DNA from: Pseudolysobacter sp964466115
GTDB lineage: Bacteria > Pseudomonadota > Gammaproteobacteria > Xanthomonadales > Rhodanobacteraceae
Length of the DNA: 64,000 nt
Direction: 5' to 3'
NCBI GenBank assembly: GCA_964466115.1
Contig: CAYXMH010000008.1
Coordinates: forward strand, 42,621-106,620
Under the pieces are notes generated by a model. That model saw nothing but the letters and a program-made list of their open reading frames with translations. It did no database searches and had not been told where the DNA came from. Positions within the stretch are counted from its first letter, which is position 1, and every line of letters begins with the position of its first letter. Shown in pieces: positions 17,134 to 26,804 of the stretch. The position numbers and the translations under genes were made by a program.

Positions 17134-20100
17134 GCAACGGGCTCCAGCGTGAGCGAGATCGCGGTCAATCGATGTGCCACATCGCTCGGTTGAAAATCAA
17201 ATTCGTCGGTGACATCGATCGAATCGGCGGCATACTCGACCAAGGCCATCTCGCTCGGCTCGGCCGGATTCGGAACCACCGCGATGCGCCGGTCATCGAA
17301 CTCGCAAGCGTGCGCAATCAGCGCTACGAGGGCCTTGGCTTGAGCATCCGCGAGCGCAGTGTGTTGCACGGTAACTCCCAGCGCCTTACGCGCGTTCAAT
17401 CCGGGTAATTTCCACTTCTTAGCCAGCTTGCCCAATTCCACCCGGCCCGATGGCAGTGTCGGTTGAAACGCCAATCCCAAGTACACCCACTGCATCGATC
17501 CGCTCTGATCGATCCGCACGCGGTACTTCGCAAAGGTTTGCGTGCCGGACAATTCGTAGTAGATGTGTTGGTCGAACCAGGGAATCACCACGTTCAATGG
17601 CGTCGTAATAAAATCATCGTTACTCCCTTGCAGCCGAATGATTGCCATGGACGGAATCGCGTGATCGCACAGGAGTAACGATTGAATCGCACTCGGTACA
17701 CTCGGCGTCACCACCAATTCGGTCGAACCCATCCACGCTGCACGCGGATCAGTCGGTTGCCGCAATTGATCTGCCCCGTTGATCGCATCGGCGGCAAACG
17801 ACCATCGATCGGTGGGCACCCAGCTCGGTGCGTTGCCGCCGATAAAATTCGCGCTCAATCCATCGGACAGCACGACGGTGGGTTGAATCGCAATGGGTGT
17901 TGCACTCCAGGCTCCGCCGTTTTTGCGCCAGCGGCACCGCCCGCCTTCGATCGCGAAGGTAAAGGTGTCGCCGAGCACAAAATCGATGCCGCCCAATCCA
18001 ATGGCAAACGTCAATCCATTATCGGTATACGTATTGGGTACGAGGGTGTTTAAAAGATAAGGGGCAAAGGTGCCAGCGGCACCGCTTGCGCTGCCGCGCA
18101 CGCGCCAAGTCAGGGTGTCGCTGCCGTTTTGTCCGCCACCAAAGGTGAGGGGTGCGCCGCGAATGACATCAAACTCAAAGCGATCCCCTTGCTGATAGAT
18201 ATAACGAGAATTTTCGGCAGCTTTGATCGTCACGACCATGGTGTCGCCGGGGAGCAATTCAGACTCACACCCTTGAAATGCAAAACCCGCTTCATGGGTA
18301 TCGACGACGATCAATTCCCCCAATGCATCAAACTGGCGTTTGGCCGTGTGATAGTAGAGATTCGTAAAAACCGGTTGATACGGTTCCTCTTGGCAAACCC
18401 AATAAAAATCCCTTTCCGGATGATCTTGCCAGCACTCCGACCCTGGGGTGCTGGCTGAACTAAAAGACGTTTCGATTCCCGCGGCCGCTAAAACCACGTC
18501 CATTTCCTCAGCAAAAGTTCCGGCGTATTCGCTGACCAGTTGACTCCAGCCACCCGGGTAGGACGTTTCGGGAGAATTAATGGAAATCAACAGCACAGGA
18601 TTGTTTTGCGAGACCCACGTAATGGAGCCGTCCGTTACCACATTCGCATCCCAATCCGGTTCGGTGGAACCGGAAGTGCCGCCACTCGTCGTTTTAAAGA
18701 TTCGGCCGTTATACGGTTTCAATAGCGATCCCGCTCCGTACACATGGCTGCCTATCCAGTACGCTCCATCGTCCTGATAGACCAGGTCACCATCCACCAC
18801 GGTGCTGCCATTGGTGGGCCATGCCGGTTCCGTGGCACCGCTGTTTCCAGCCAGTAATGGCGGTGTCTTAACCACCACATAGCTGTGCCCATTGCGCACC
18901 GTAGGTAGTACTCGCGGAAGCGCAAATACACCGCCGGTCGTCATCGGAAACCATCGGGTGGCGGTCGGACCTTCAATAAATTTAAGAAACTCGGCGGTGA
19001 TGTCGGCAAACTTCTGATCGAACAAGGGGATTGGCGTCTTGCCGATGTTTTCCCAAGTCACGCTGCCGTCGGTCACGGTAGCGCCGATCGTCGTCGGCCA
19101 AGTGGGTTCGGTAGCAGCGGTGTTTCCAGTGACTAGCGCAACTCGGTATCGATACCCGTTAGCGATCACCGGCTCGCGAATGTCATCGGCCTCATACAAA
19201 TGACTGGCCTGCCACGCCGTGTTACGCAATCTTGCGTCGGGATGGGTGTATAGCGAATCCAGGGTTTTTAGGAGCAGATCCGTCACGGATCTGGCCACAC
19301 GAAGATCGCCCGTTTCCGTACTAATTTGTTGGGACGGCCCTGTTCCTGTTAGCCGACGGGATGTTTCTACCCAGCCATTGACCCACGCTCTTACCCGCTC
19401 CCGGCGCAAACGATGCCCGTCTGCGAGAGTACTCATATCACCTCCTAATTCGGTTATTCCTAAGCAATCCGCGTTCGGTCCACCATCCACCGGCTCCGCG
19501 TCACAATCGCACCCGGAACGCGGACGCAGCGTGTAAACAAAGGTCAAGGTTTTGTCTCGGGCGGTGGCACCGAGCACCGGGCGAAACAGATTCAGACACG
19601 GGGTTGGCGTGCCTTCGGGCCGACTGATCGGGCGGAATTCCCCGACGATGTCACCCGCGGGCGTGGTAGCGGGCAACACACCTTCCGGGATCGTAAAACC
19701 CAATGGGGTATGCGCGTACAAAACGCCGGTGATCGCGTCCGCCAGATCACCGCTCACGGTGCCGGACACACTCCAGCGTTCGGCATTCGGTGTTACTGCC
19801 TCGATGCATTCGATGACGACGTGCTCGGTCGGTGCGTGTGCGGCGACCGTTAAACCTAACGCGGCACGTTTGGCATAACGCGTGCCTTCTTTGATGACGC
19901 GATCGATGTAGCTGGCCGTCTGCACCGACAAGTCGTCGATGCCCATTCCATTCGGATGAAGATCGTTGGCGACCACACCGACCACCTCCACCAGCGCCGA
20001 GGTCGCGGTGATCCGCGAAAGAAGATCGTACAGCGTGACAATGCCGCTATAGGTTTCAGTCACGATGCCATTGGTGATCGTGACGGTGCGCGAACCGGCG

Positions 20101-20780
20101 ACGGCAAAGACTTGCTCACCCAACGCCACATCGCGCACCGGTGTCGGAGAAAAGGAATACATATACCGTCCGTTTTCGTAACGCTTGTACGCTCGATAAA
20201 CTTGTGTGCCTTCGCCAAAGGCCAAACGCGGCGTGTCCGAGCGCAGCGTGCCGTCCGGTTGCAGGGCGCTGTGGCCAAAGTTCCACTCATCGCCGATGTA
20301 CTCATTCATCTGCGCCACCAGGGGCGAGGTCAGACTGAACGGAGTTGCCGTTTTGATTAAACCGGTGTTATCGATCGTGACGGTTAAATTGTTGCCACCA
20401 GGGCCGGTCGTTTTCGCACGCAAGGTGACGTTTTGAAATGGTACATACGCCGCTCGAGTTTGCGTGCCTAAGTCAGCCAAACTGATGGTGATGATCTGCG
20501 CCGGAACCGCAGCGGTCGCCGCCAGCGCCGTGATCTCGCCATTGCCAATGCCACGGAATATTGGTTGCGAAAGACGCGGTGTGCCGGTGATCGTGGTATC
20601 GAGTACCTCGACATCGAACGTGGCGTCCGCGGCTCCGCTGTAACTACCCGACAAGACCACCCGGCCGCTGCCCAGTTTGGCGGCCTCATCAGTGCGATAC
20701 ACGGCGTTCGACGGAACACCATTCGTCATCGACAACGCCGCGGCGCGCAGCACGTTATCGACGTTGCCGAGGTATTTCAT
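17130..20780 (-). CDS. Large tail protein with three TEP-x-WP repeat modules
   Basis: The 1216-residue protein follows the tape measure gene by 18 bp, the usual place of distal tail and tip proteins. Three related modules of about 45 residues recur at about 525-575, 620-668 and 680-727, each with the pattern 'NGxxYxxxxxxxGxTxxTEPxWPxxxxxxVxDGxxxW'. Such modules occur in tail fibre/spike proteins and probably bind surfaces or glycans. The N-terminal 500 residues are beta-rich without a recognised domain; the section near 430 is Cys/Asp-rich (SGCDCDAEPVDGG). The role in receptor contact is inferred. Confidence 0.7.
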   Translation of the reverse strand: MKYLGNVDNVLRAAALSMTNGVPSNAVYRTDEAAKLGSGRVVLSGSYSGAADATFDVEVLDTTITGTPRLSQPIFRGIGNGEITALAATAAVPAQIITISLADLGTQTRAAYVPFQNVTLRAKTTGPGGNNLTVTIDNTGLIKTATPFSLTSPLVAQMNEYIGDEWNFGHSALQPDGTLRSDTPRLAFGEGTQVYRAYKRYENGRYMYSFSPTPVRDVALGEQVFAVAGSRTVTITNGIVTETYSGIVTLYDLLSRITATSALVEVVGVVANDLHPNGMGIDDLSVQTASYIDRVIKEGTRYAKRAALGLTVAAHAPTEHVVIECIEAVTPNAERWSVSGTVSGDLADAITGVLYAHTPLGFTIPEGVLPATTPAGDIVGEFRPISRPEGTPTPCLNLFRPVLGATARDKTLTFVYTLRPRSGCDCDAEPVDGGPNADCLGITELGGDMSTLADGHRLRRERVRAWVNGWVETSRRLTGTGPSQQISTETGDLRVARSVTDLLLKTLDSLYTHPDARLRNTAWQASHLYEADDIREPVIANGYRYRVALVTGNTAATEPTWPTTIGATVTDGSVTWENIGKTPIPLFDQKFADITAEFLKFIEGPTATRWFPMTTGGVFALPRVLPTVRNGHSYVVVKTPPLLAGNSGATEPAWPTNGSTVVDGDLVYQDDGAYWIGSHVYGAGSLLKPYNGRIFKTTSGGTSGSTEPDWDANVVTDGSITWVSQNNPVLLISINSPETSYPGGWSQLVSEYAGTFAEEMDVVLAAAGIETSFSSASTPGSECWQDHPERDFYWVCQEEPYQPVFTNLYYHTAKRQFDALGELIVVDTHEAGFAFQGCESELLPGDTMVVTIKAAENSRYIYQQGDRFEFDVIRGAPLTFGGGQNGSDTLTWRVRGSASGAAGTFAPYLLNTLVPNTYTDNGLTFAIGLGGIDFVLGDTFTFAIEGGRCRWRKNGGAWSATPIAIQPTVVLSDGLSANFIGGNAPSWVPTDRWSFAADAINGADQLRQPTDPRAAWMGSTELVVTPSVPSAIQSLLLCDHAIPSMAIIRLQGSNDDFITTPLNVVIPWFDQHIYYELSGTQTFAKYRVRIDQSGSMQWVYLGLAFQPTLPSGRVELGKLAKKWKLPGLNARKALGVTVQHTALADAQAKALVALIAHACEFDDRRIAVVPNPAEPSEMALVEYAADSIDVTDEFDFQPSDVAHRLTAISLTLEPVA

Positions 20781-20798
20781 TCAAAGGTCTCGAAGCAA

Positions 20799-23700
20799 TT
20801 AGCGGCTGCGGAAGGCGAGGCGCTGCAAGGCAGGGGTTAGGAAACGCGCGAGTTGATCCTGTAACGCGACATTGTCGCCCGGTGATAAATGATTAAAATT
20901 GCCAATGTGGATATGAATATCAGAGACGGTTTTAGGTGGCGTGATGGGCAGCGCACCAAGGCGACTGGTTGAAGGCGCGGAGGCGTCGTTACTGGCTGCG
21001 GTCTTGTTGGGTGACGTGTTTTGGCTGTCGGCTTTGAGTTTTGCGTTTTTTTCCTCCTCGATCTGTTTGAGGCGGCGCACGTGTTCGGCCTCCGCCAATG
21101 CTCGTGCCTCATCGGCAACGGCGCGATTGGCAAACCCGCCTTGCTTGGCCAGCTCCTCAATGTGCGCACGTTCTTCAGCAAAGCGGCGATTCTCGATCGC
21201 GCTCTGATCGCCTTGCGCTTGATCTTTTGCATCGAGCAAGCGATCACGAATCGCTTTGAGTTCGTTGCCGACCTGCTCGGCGACTTGTGCCGTTTGCGTC
21301 AGTTCCTGAATGCGCCGCCGCAACTCATCGGCTTGCGAACCAATCACACCCCCCAATTCTTGTAAGACAAACTGCGCATCGCTTAAGCCGATATTGGACA
21401 GATTCCCAAATTTAAATAATTCCTCATTCAGCACCTGCATCGCACGGGTTTGTTCGTTGGTCAGCGCGATCGCCGCCCCGCTGGCTTGCGCAGTCTGCGT
21501 GGCAGTGGTCGCTGCAGCCGCACCGGCGTTAGCACTCGCGGTAGCGGCGGCTGCTGTGTTCGTTGCGAGATTCCCGGCAGCGGTAGCCGCATCATCGATC
21601 GCTTGTTTGGCTTTGTCGTACCCGGCGGCCACCTGATCGCCGGAAGTTTCTCCGGCGAGACCAGCAGCTTTCAGCGCTTCAGTGACATTGAGCACACTCG
21701 CCTGCACACGCAATTGCGATTCGATTTGCGCTTTTGCCCAACTGGGAGCATTGGCAGCTGCCGCAAGTTGCGCTTGGGCATAGGCCACAAACGCGCGTTG
21801 TACGTCTTCTTGAGCGGCCTTGCCGTGGCTGGCGCCCACCACAATCTCATCAAACGCGCGCTTGGCCACCGCCGCGGTGTCGTTGAGCGATTGCTGAGAT
21901 TTAATCCCCAATGCGCTGAACGCATCGGCCAGCGGATTCAGCTCCTCCTTAAGTTTGCTAAGCCGCGTGGCCATCGCGCTGGTGGCGCGTTCGGTGGCTT
22001 CAAATCCAATCCGACCGCGATTCGCCGCATCTTCCAACGCGGCACCGAGCGCTTGGATTTCTTCGACGGTGCTGGCTTTGCCGATCGCCGCTTTAAACGC
22101 CACCTCGATTTGAGCACCACTGGCGCGTGCGTTCTCAACGATGGCGGTGAACGCAGCGATGATGTCCTTACCCGCTGCCGTGAACGCCACTCCCATCTTG
22201 CTGGCGCTGACGCCCAACCTGTCTAAACCTGCCAGCAAGGTCGCATCAAGTACCGCATTCGCTTCACTGGCGGACACTTTAAAGGCGCCGAATGTCGCCA
22301 ACGCAGCAGACTGGAATTGGAGAAGCTGCTCGCCGCTTAACTCGTGCAGCGCTTTGCCCAAACCTTCGCGCACACTGACACCGGCGACGTCGGATTGTTT
22401 GGCAACTTCCACCAAACCGAGCGCGATGTCCCCCAACTGCGTGACGCTTTGGTCGTCAAACCCGGCAAAGAGTTTTTTGAGCCGATCGGCGACTTGATCC
22501 GCACTCTGCGCAGCGCCATCAAACGAGTGCGCAACCTCGCGTGCGCCCTCACTTAAACTGCGACGAAAGGACTCGCCCGCTTGCACGGCGGCGATTTTTG
22601 CTGCGGTAAGCGCGTCTTGAAATTGTTTGAGCTTGGCGGTCGCGTCTTGAAATCCGATCTCATTGCCAGCGAGTTTGGCTTCGGTGCGTAGCGTGCGAAA
22701 ATACGTGATCGCGCCTTGCAGTTGATCTTGATAGGCCTTCAGTTGGTCCTGGTTTTGGGCTTTCAGCGCCGCGGACGTTTCAATCACCGTTTGCGCGTAG
22801 TGCTGGTTGGCGGTTTTTAGTGCGGCGATTTTTTCCGCGAGTTTGGCTTTCGACTCGATCAAGTCGGCATCGATTCGCTGCGATTCGCGTTGAATGGCGT
22901 TGTACTCGCCGATAACGGTAACGAGTTTGACCAACTGCTCCAACGTGAACTCGAGCGCCACTGCCGTGATCGCGATCTTGATGGAAGTCGGCAGCCCACG
23001 AATGGCGGCCCCGAGTTGTCCGAATCGACCGCCTGCTTCCACCGCGTCTTTGGCTGCCGCGCGTGTCGCGAGCGACGCCGTTAACATCGCACGTGCGCCG
23101 AGCGCCACGTCGACGACGAGATTACCGATCTTGACCGCGGCGTAGGCTTTGGCCAGACCAAGGAGCGCGCCCGAGTAATCGACCACCAACTGGATCGTTC
23201 GACCGATCGCAGAGGCAGTGGCAACAACGCCATCGGAAATGCGTTGCGCGACCACCTTGAGTTGACCCGATTCGGCTGCTTCGCGAACCGCTTGATTGAG
23301 TTCCGCCAGTTTGGCGCGAAACACATCCAGCGCACCGGACTTGGCGATCTCCACCCGGAATGCTTCTACGCTATCCTTCAACTTTTGCAGCTGCGAATCG
23401 ATGTCACCGAGTTCACTCGCCGCCGCGCCGGCGCGGACTTTACCCAGCTCAGTAATCAACGCTTTGATGGCGTCTTTGCCAAGCTGCCCGTTCTCAGCCA
23501 ACTGATGAATGCGTTCGGTACTCTTGCCGGTCGCCTGCGACAATAGATCAAACGCAGGAACGCCTTGCTCGACGAGTTGCACCAGTGCCTTGGTGCTTAA
23601 TACGCCTTTGGCTTGCGCTTTTCCGAGCGTGTCGATCGTGGCACTCAAATCCTCAAAGCTGCCATTCAGTGCTTGCTGATTATCGATCAGCGCCTGTAAG

Positions 23701-24143
23701 GTGCCATCGAGCGGATCAAACCCAAACTGACGCAAACGCACCGCGGCATCGGCCACTTGGTCAAACGACAGCGGAACGGTCTTGGCAAAGGCTTCGATCT
23801 CCGCCAATTTTTGCCGACCGATATCCAGTCCACCGAACGCGGTCGCAAAGCGCTTATCTAAGTCATCGAAATGCTCACCGGCTTTTAATACGTCGAGCAA
23901 TTCGTCTTTGATCTTGTCCAGACCGGCAACAGCCACTACCGCCGCGAGTGCGGCCTTAAGCTTGCCTAACCCATCGGCACTTTTCGCGTAGCTGTCGCTT
24001 AAGCGTTGGTTGTTTTTCGTAACCGCATCGGCAGTCTTGTCACTGTCGGCTTTATGGCCACGCAAGCTCTCGGAGATGGTCTTTAGCTTGGCGGTGATGT
24101 TGTCCTTAAGATCGTAAATCGCTTGGACGAGTTGATTGGCCAT
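20799..24143 (-). CDS. Tape measure protein
   Basis: At 1114 residues, the longest simple repeat-poor alpha-helical product of the phage, it has the tape-measure N-terminal domain (about 75-270; AFGGLDIGRQKLAEIEAFAK..LSFDQVADAAVRLRQFGFDP), long Ala/Gln-rich coiled coils, and a low-complexity centre around 880-920 (ATNTAAAATASANAGAAAAT). Tape measure proteins set tail length and pass through the tail tube at injection. It starts immediately after the gpZ-like gene with no gap. Confidence 0.92.
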   Translation of the reverse strand: MANQLVQAIYDLKDNITAKLKTISESLRGHKADSDKTADAVTKNNQRLSDSYAKSADGLGKLKAALAAVVAVAGLDKIKDELLDVLKAGEHFDDLDKRFATAFGGLDIGRQKLAEIEAFAKTVPLSFDQVADAAVRLRQFGFDPLDGTLQALIDNQQALNGSFEDLSATIDTLGKAQAKGVLSTKALVQLVEQGVPAFDLLSQATGKSTERIHQLAENGQLGKDAIKALITELGKVRAGAAASELGDIDSQLQKLKDSVEAFRVEIAKSGALDVFRAKLAELNQAVREAAESGQLKVVAQRISDGVVATASAIGRTIQLVVDYSGALLGLAKAYAAVKIGNLVVDVALGARAMLTASLATRAAAKDAVEAGGRFGQLGAAIRGLPTSIKIAITAVALEFTLEQLVKLVTVIGEYNAIQRESQRIDADLIESKAKLAEKIAALKTANQHYAQTVIETSAALKAQNQDQLKAYQDQLQGAITYFRTLRTEAKLAGNEIGFQDATAKLKQFQDALTAAKIAAVQAGESFRRSLSEGAREVAHSFDGAAQSADQVADRLKKLFAGFDDQSVTQLGDIALGLVEVAKQSDVAGVSVREGLGKALHELSGEQLLQFQSAALATFGAFKVSASEANAVLDATLLAGLDRLGVSASKMGVAFTAAGKDIIAAFTAIVENARASGAQIEVAFKAAIGKASTVEEIQALGAALEDAANRGRIGFEATERATSAMATRLSKLKEELNPLADAFSALGIKSQQSLNDTAAVAKRAFDEIVVGASHGKAAQEDVQRAFVAYAQAQLAAAANAPSWAKAQIESQLRVQASVLNVTEALKAAGLAGETSGDQVAAGYDKAKQAIDDAATAAGNLATNTAAAATASANAGAAAATTATQTAQASGAAIALTNEQTRAMQVLNEELFKFGNLSNIGLSDAQFVLQELGGVIGSQADELRRRIQELTQTAQVAEQVGNELKAIRDRLLDAKDQAQGDQSAIENRRFAEERAHIEELAKQGGFANRAVADEARALAEAEHVRRLKQIEEEKNAKLKADSQNTSPNKTAASNDASAPSTSRLGALPITPPKTVSDIHIHIGNFNHLSPGDNVALQDQLARFLTPALQRLAFRSR

Positions 24144-24716
24144 CTAAATCAAACCCGCTTGTCGTAAGACATTGTTGGTTTCACGTTCGAGTTCAATCGG
24201 TAACCGCTCATTCCAGGTGTCGGCACCGGTTTTTTGAATCGAGTCTTTGATGTACTGACTCAACACGTTGGGACCGTACAGCTTTACGATCGGCAGACGA
24301 CCGACGTGCGGAGCCGTGTAGCGCTTTAAGTTGTCGGTACCGGCACGGCCAAAGAAGTTACCGCCAAACCGATCCAGTTGAAACGCCGCTTTCAGCAGCG
24401 CGCGTGGTCCGCCTTTAAGAACCGCCACCGACACACCACCGCGCGTTTGACGTGCACCAAACTCTTTTAACGCAATGCCTTTGGCACGCACTTCGAACAT
24501 CAGACGTGGCGCATCGGGCGTGGGTTGAACGACGGTGCGAATCGCATTTTTGATCGTGCCAACCTTAAGATTCACCATCTGCGCGATCGCGCGCGATTGG
24601 TTGGCAACCAGGGTGACGCCCACGCGTTTGACCGCGCGGGCTTCGCCTTTCGCCATCCCTTGCGCGGCCGTGCGATAACTCGTTTCGAGTTCGCTTAAGC
24701 CCCTTACATCGAACAT
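24144..24716 (-). CDS. Minor tail protein Z-like (tail completion)
   Basis: ATG 24716 (MFDVRGLSELETSYRTAAQG) is chosen; a longer frame upstream overlaps the tail tube gene and looks non-coding. The 190-residue product has the basic, helix-rich pattern of prophage minor tail protein Z (GPZ) family (KRVGVTLVANQSRAIAQMVN..AIKxAIR-like), which acts at the tail end during completion. It lies between tail tube and tape measure. Confidence 0.7.
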   Translation of the reverse strand: MFDVRGLSELETSYRTAAQGMAKGEARAVKRVGVTLVANQSRAIAQMVNLKVGTIKNAIRTVVQPTPDAPRLMFEVRAKGIALKEFGARQTRGGVSVAVLKGGPRALLKAAFQLDRFGGNFFGRAGTDNLKRYTAPHVGRLPIVKLYGPNVLSQYIKDSIQKTGADTWNERLPIELERETNNVLRQAGLI

Positions 24717-24721
24717 GCGCT

Positions 24722-25735
24722 TTACAGATCGGTCGGCGCGTTGTCGATGATCATCGCAGGTGTGGCCGAATCGAGTTTGTTGATGCTGATGTTGAGGCCG
24801 AGCTTGATGATGTCGCCGCCGGTGATCATGGTCAGATCGCCGTTCGGCGTAATCGTCACATCGGGGCAATACACATCGCGATTGGTACCGCTCGGGTTAT
24901 CGGAGATAAACTTGAATTCCGCTTTTAAGCTCGGCGCGTCCCCAGTCAAAATCTGGCTACGCGATCCGGCACGTGGGGTGTAATCGACTGCAAGACCGAT
25001 GGACGCATCGGGCGGAATCACCGACAACATCGTGGCAAGGAGTCCCGTTTCGCGCACCCCAATCAAACCATACGGCGCATCTACCGTAATATCGGAGGTG
25101 GTGCTGAACACGGCTGTGGTCAATCCCATATACATCACGCTCACCGACCCATCGACCGTGACATCCCCAATCGCGGTGGTAATAAACGCCGGTGCCACAG
25201 CGGCCGTCGCGCCGTCCGAGATTACGAGAAACCAATTGGTCCCCACTTTAAACGACTGACCGAACGTGTACGGCGTCGAGTTCACACGGGTAGCGGTATT
25301 GCGTCCCTCGTAACTGTTGACGGTGACCGCACTCACATGGCGCACGCCGGTGAAGTTGCTGACCGATCGACCCAACTGATAATGACCCCCAGCCGTCACG
25401 CGCGCGATGCGCTCATTGACGACCGGCGTGGCGCTTTGCTGTTGCTGGCGCAACTGTCCGGCGATAAACAATGCGAGATTGCGATCGGTTAAATTGTCGA
25501 TCGTTAACGCGGAGGTGCGCTTGATCTCTTTCGGCGTCGTGAAGTCGATCTCGGACAAACCCGATTCGGACGACGGATGCTCAAACAAGGTCGCGGCAAT
25601 GTTGATCTTGTACTCCGGTGCGTTGCCGACCGGTTTTAAGCCTTCCGATAAACCGGCGGCGTTCTTAAGCCCGATCAGCGCACGACCGCGCGCAAACACG
25701 TAGTTGTTGGTGTACGGGACCAGCGTAATCGACAT
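24722..25735 (-). CDS. Major tail tube protein
   Basis: The 337-residue beta-rich protein starts MSITLVPYTNNYVFARGRAL and sits between the small connector genes and gpZ, where lambda-like phages place the tube subunit. It has conserved-looking tube features such as SALTIDNLTDRNLALFI and a C-terminal half with repeated strand motifs. The length suggests an added Ig-like or decoration domain compared with ~200-250-residue tubes. The 62-bp gap before it shows no other gene. Confidence 0.75.
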   Translation of the reverse strand: MSITLVPYTNNYVFARGRALIGLKNAAGLSEGLKPVGNAPEYKINIAATLFEHPSSESGLSEIDFTTPKEIKRTSALTIDNLTDRNLALFIAGQLRQQQQSATPVVNERIARVTAGGHYQLGRSVSNFTGVRHVSAVTVNSYEGRNTATRVNSTPYTFGQSFKVGTNWFLVISDGATAAVAPAFITTAIGDVTVDGSVSVMYMGLTTAVFSTTSDITVDAPYGLIGVRETGLLATMLSVIPPDASIGLAVDYTPRAGSRSQILTGDAPSLKAEFKFISDNPSGTNRDVYCPDVTITPNGDLTMITGGDIIKLGLNISINKLDSATPAMIIDNAPTDL

Positions 25736-25797
25736 GGGTTATTCTCCACAAAGGTAAGAACCTGCTAATGCAGGGTCGGGAATGAATCAGGGAATTT

Positions 25798-26274
25798 TTA
25801 AGCGGAGGTATTGCTGTACGGATTGCCGTAGGCTTCGGCGTAGTTGATTTGCACTTTGACGACCACGGCTTCGGAGGAGGCACCGTCTCGGCGAGGCTCG
25901 GCCTCGCTGCGAAGATAGATCAGCGGGCCGAGCGTTCCATTGAGATCGCGTATGCCACTCCACAGCAGAATCGCTTTTTTAATGTCGGCTTTGACCGAAC
26001 CCAACATCACACCGGTATCCGCGTGATCGGCTTTGACGTGTCCTTCGATCGACAACGACAGCGAAGTCACAAAGCTGCGCGATTGGCCGGACCCATCGTC
26101 CGGTTGCTCGCCGTCCTCCCACACATCGATCGCCGGTAGTTCGTTCTCGGCGATCGACCGACGCGCACGAAAAACGTGCTTGCCCGCATCGGTCTCATAG
26201 CCGTTCTCGATCGTGATCGTTCGCAACAGCGCGACGATGGCGCGGATGGCCCGTTCCGACAACGAGGGGCTCAT
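25798..26274 (-). CDS. Tail terminator-like protein (gpU position)
   Basis: ATG 26274 overlaps the preceding stop as ATGA. The 158-residue alpha/beta protein (LSERAIRAIVALLRTITIENGYETDAG..) has the layout of minor tail protein U/tail terminator proteins: an N-terminal helix, then strands with 'VFRARRSIAENELPAIDVWEDGE'. Such proteins cap the tail tube and join it to the head. Assignment rests on gene order and general pattern. Confidence 0.6.
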   Translation of the reverse strand: MSPSLSERAIRAIVALLRTITIENGYETDAGKHVFRARRSIAENELPAIDVWEDGEQPDDGSGQSRSFVTSLSLSIEGHVKADHADTGVMLGSVKADIKKAILLWSGIRDLNGTLGPLIYLRSEAEPRRDGASSEAVVVKVQINYAEAYGNPYSNTSA

Positions 26275-26597
26275 ACACCCACCTTCACCACACACACGAT
26301 CACGTTGTCATCGGCTGCCGCCATCGAATCCACCGTAAACACCTCAGTACCGACGTCAAAGCGAGCACCGATATCCGGGGGTTGTGCAATCTCGGAAAGG
26401 AACGCGGTGATCGTGATTTGGTTCGTGATGACTTGACCCTGAAAACCGTTCAATGTTGTCCCACGATCGACCAAGATCCTGCACGGCCAATGGTGTGTGC
26501 CATCGGCCGAATGCAACGTGGCCGGTACCACTTCGATCTCGCCCGGTAAGTGAGCAAGGATGTCGGCGTCGAACGCCTGCAACTCGGCAAGGCTCAT
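26271..26597 (-). CDS. Head-tail attachment protein (gpFII position)
   Basis: The 108-residue beta-rich protein (LPGEIEVVPATLHSADG..DVGTEVFTVDSMAAADDNVIVCVV) resembles phage head-tail joining proteins and lies between the capsid genes and the tail terminator. It overlaps the genes on both sides by four bases. Confidence 0.6.
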   Translation of the reverse strand: MSLAELQAFDADILAHLPGEIEVVPATLHSADGTHHWPCRILVDRGTTLNGFQGQVITNQITITAFLSEIAQPPDIGARFDVGTEVFTVDSMAAADDNVIVCVVKVGV

Positions 26598-26794
26598 TTA
26601 CGAGGTTTAATCGGTTTGGGTTCGGGAGGCTCGGCCCTTTCTTCCGCATGATCCTTGCGAGCGACACCGCGTGCGATTAAGGTCTCCGCCGTCTCCGGGT
26701 CGGTGAAAAAACTCTCTCCGTCCTTTTGACCAGGTCCATAAATGGTTCCGCCGTCCGCGTACACCGTTTGCAATGCAATTAGGGATTGTTTCAT
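26594..26794 (-). CDS. Small head-region protein of unknown function
   Basis: The 66-residue protein has a strong Shine-Dalgarno (AAGGAGGT) upstream of ATG 26794 and overlaps the next gene by four bases. The sequence begins MKQSLIALQTVYADGGTIYG and ends in a Pro/Lys/Glu-rich tail. Short proteins of this kind commonly follow the major capsid gene; no function can be given. Confidence 0.65.
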   Translation of the reverse strand: MKQSLIALQTVYADGGTIYGPGQKDGESFFTDPETAETLIARGVARKDHAEERAEPPEPKPIKPRK

Positions 26795-26804
26795 CGCGAC
26801 CTCC

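Noticed and set aside
21450..22226. Plus-strand frame of 258 codons opposite the tape measure gene
   Set aside because: Antisense shadow caused by Ala/Gln-rich codons of the tape measure protein.
24717..24869. Longer start for the gpZ-like protein
   Set aside because: The extra 51 residues are His/Arg/Gln-rich, overlap the tail tube gene, and do not look like coding sequence.
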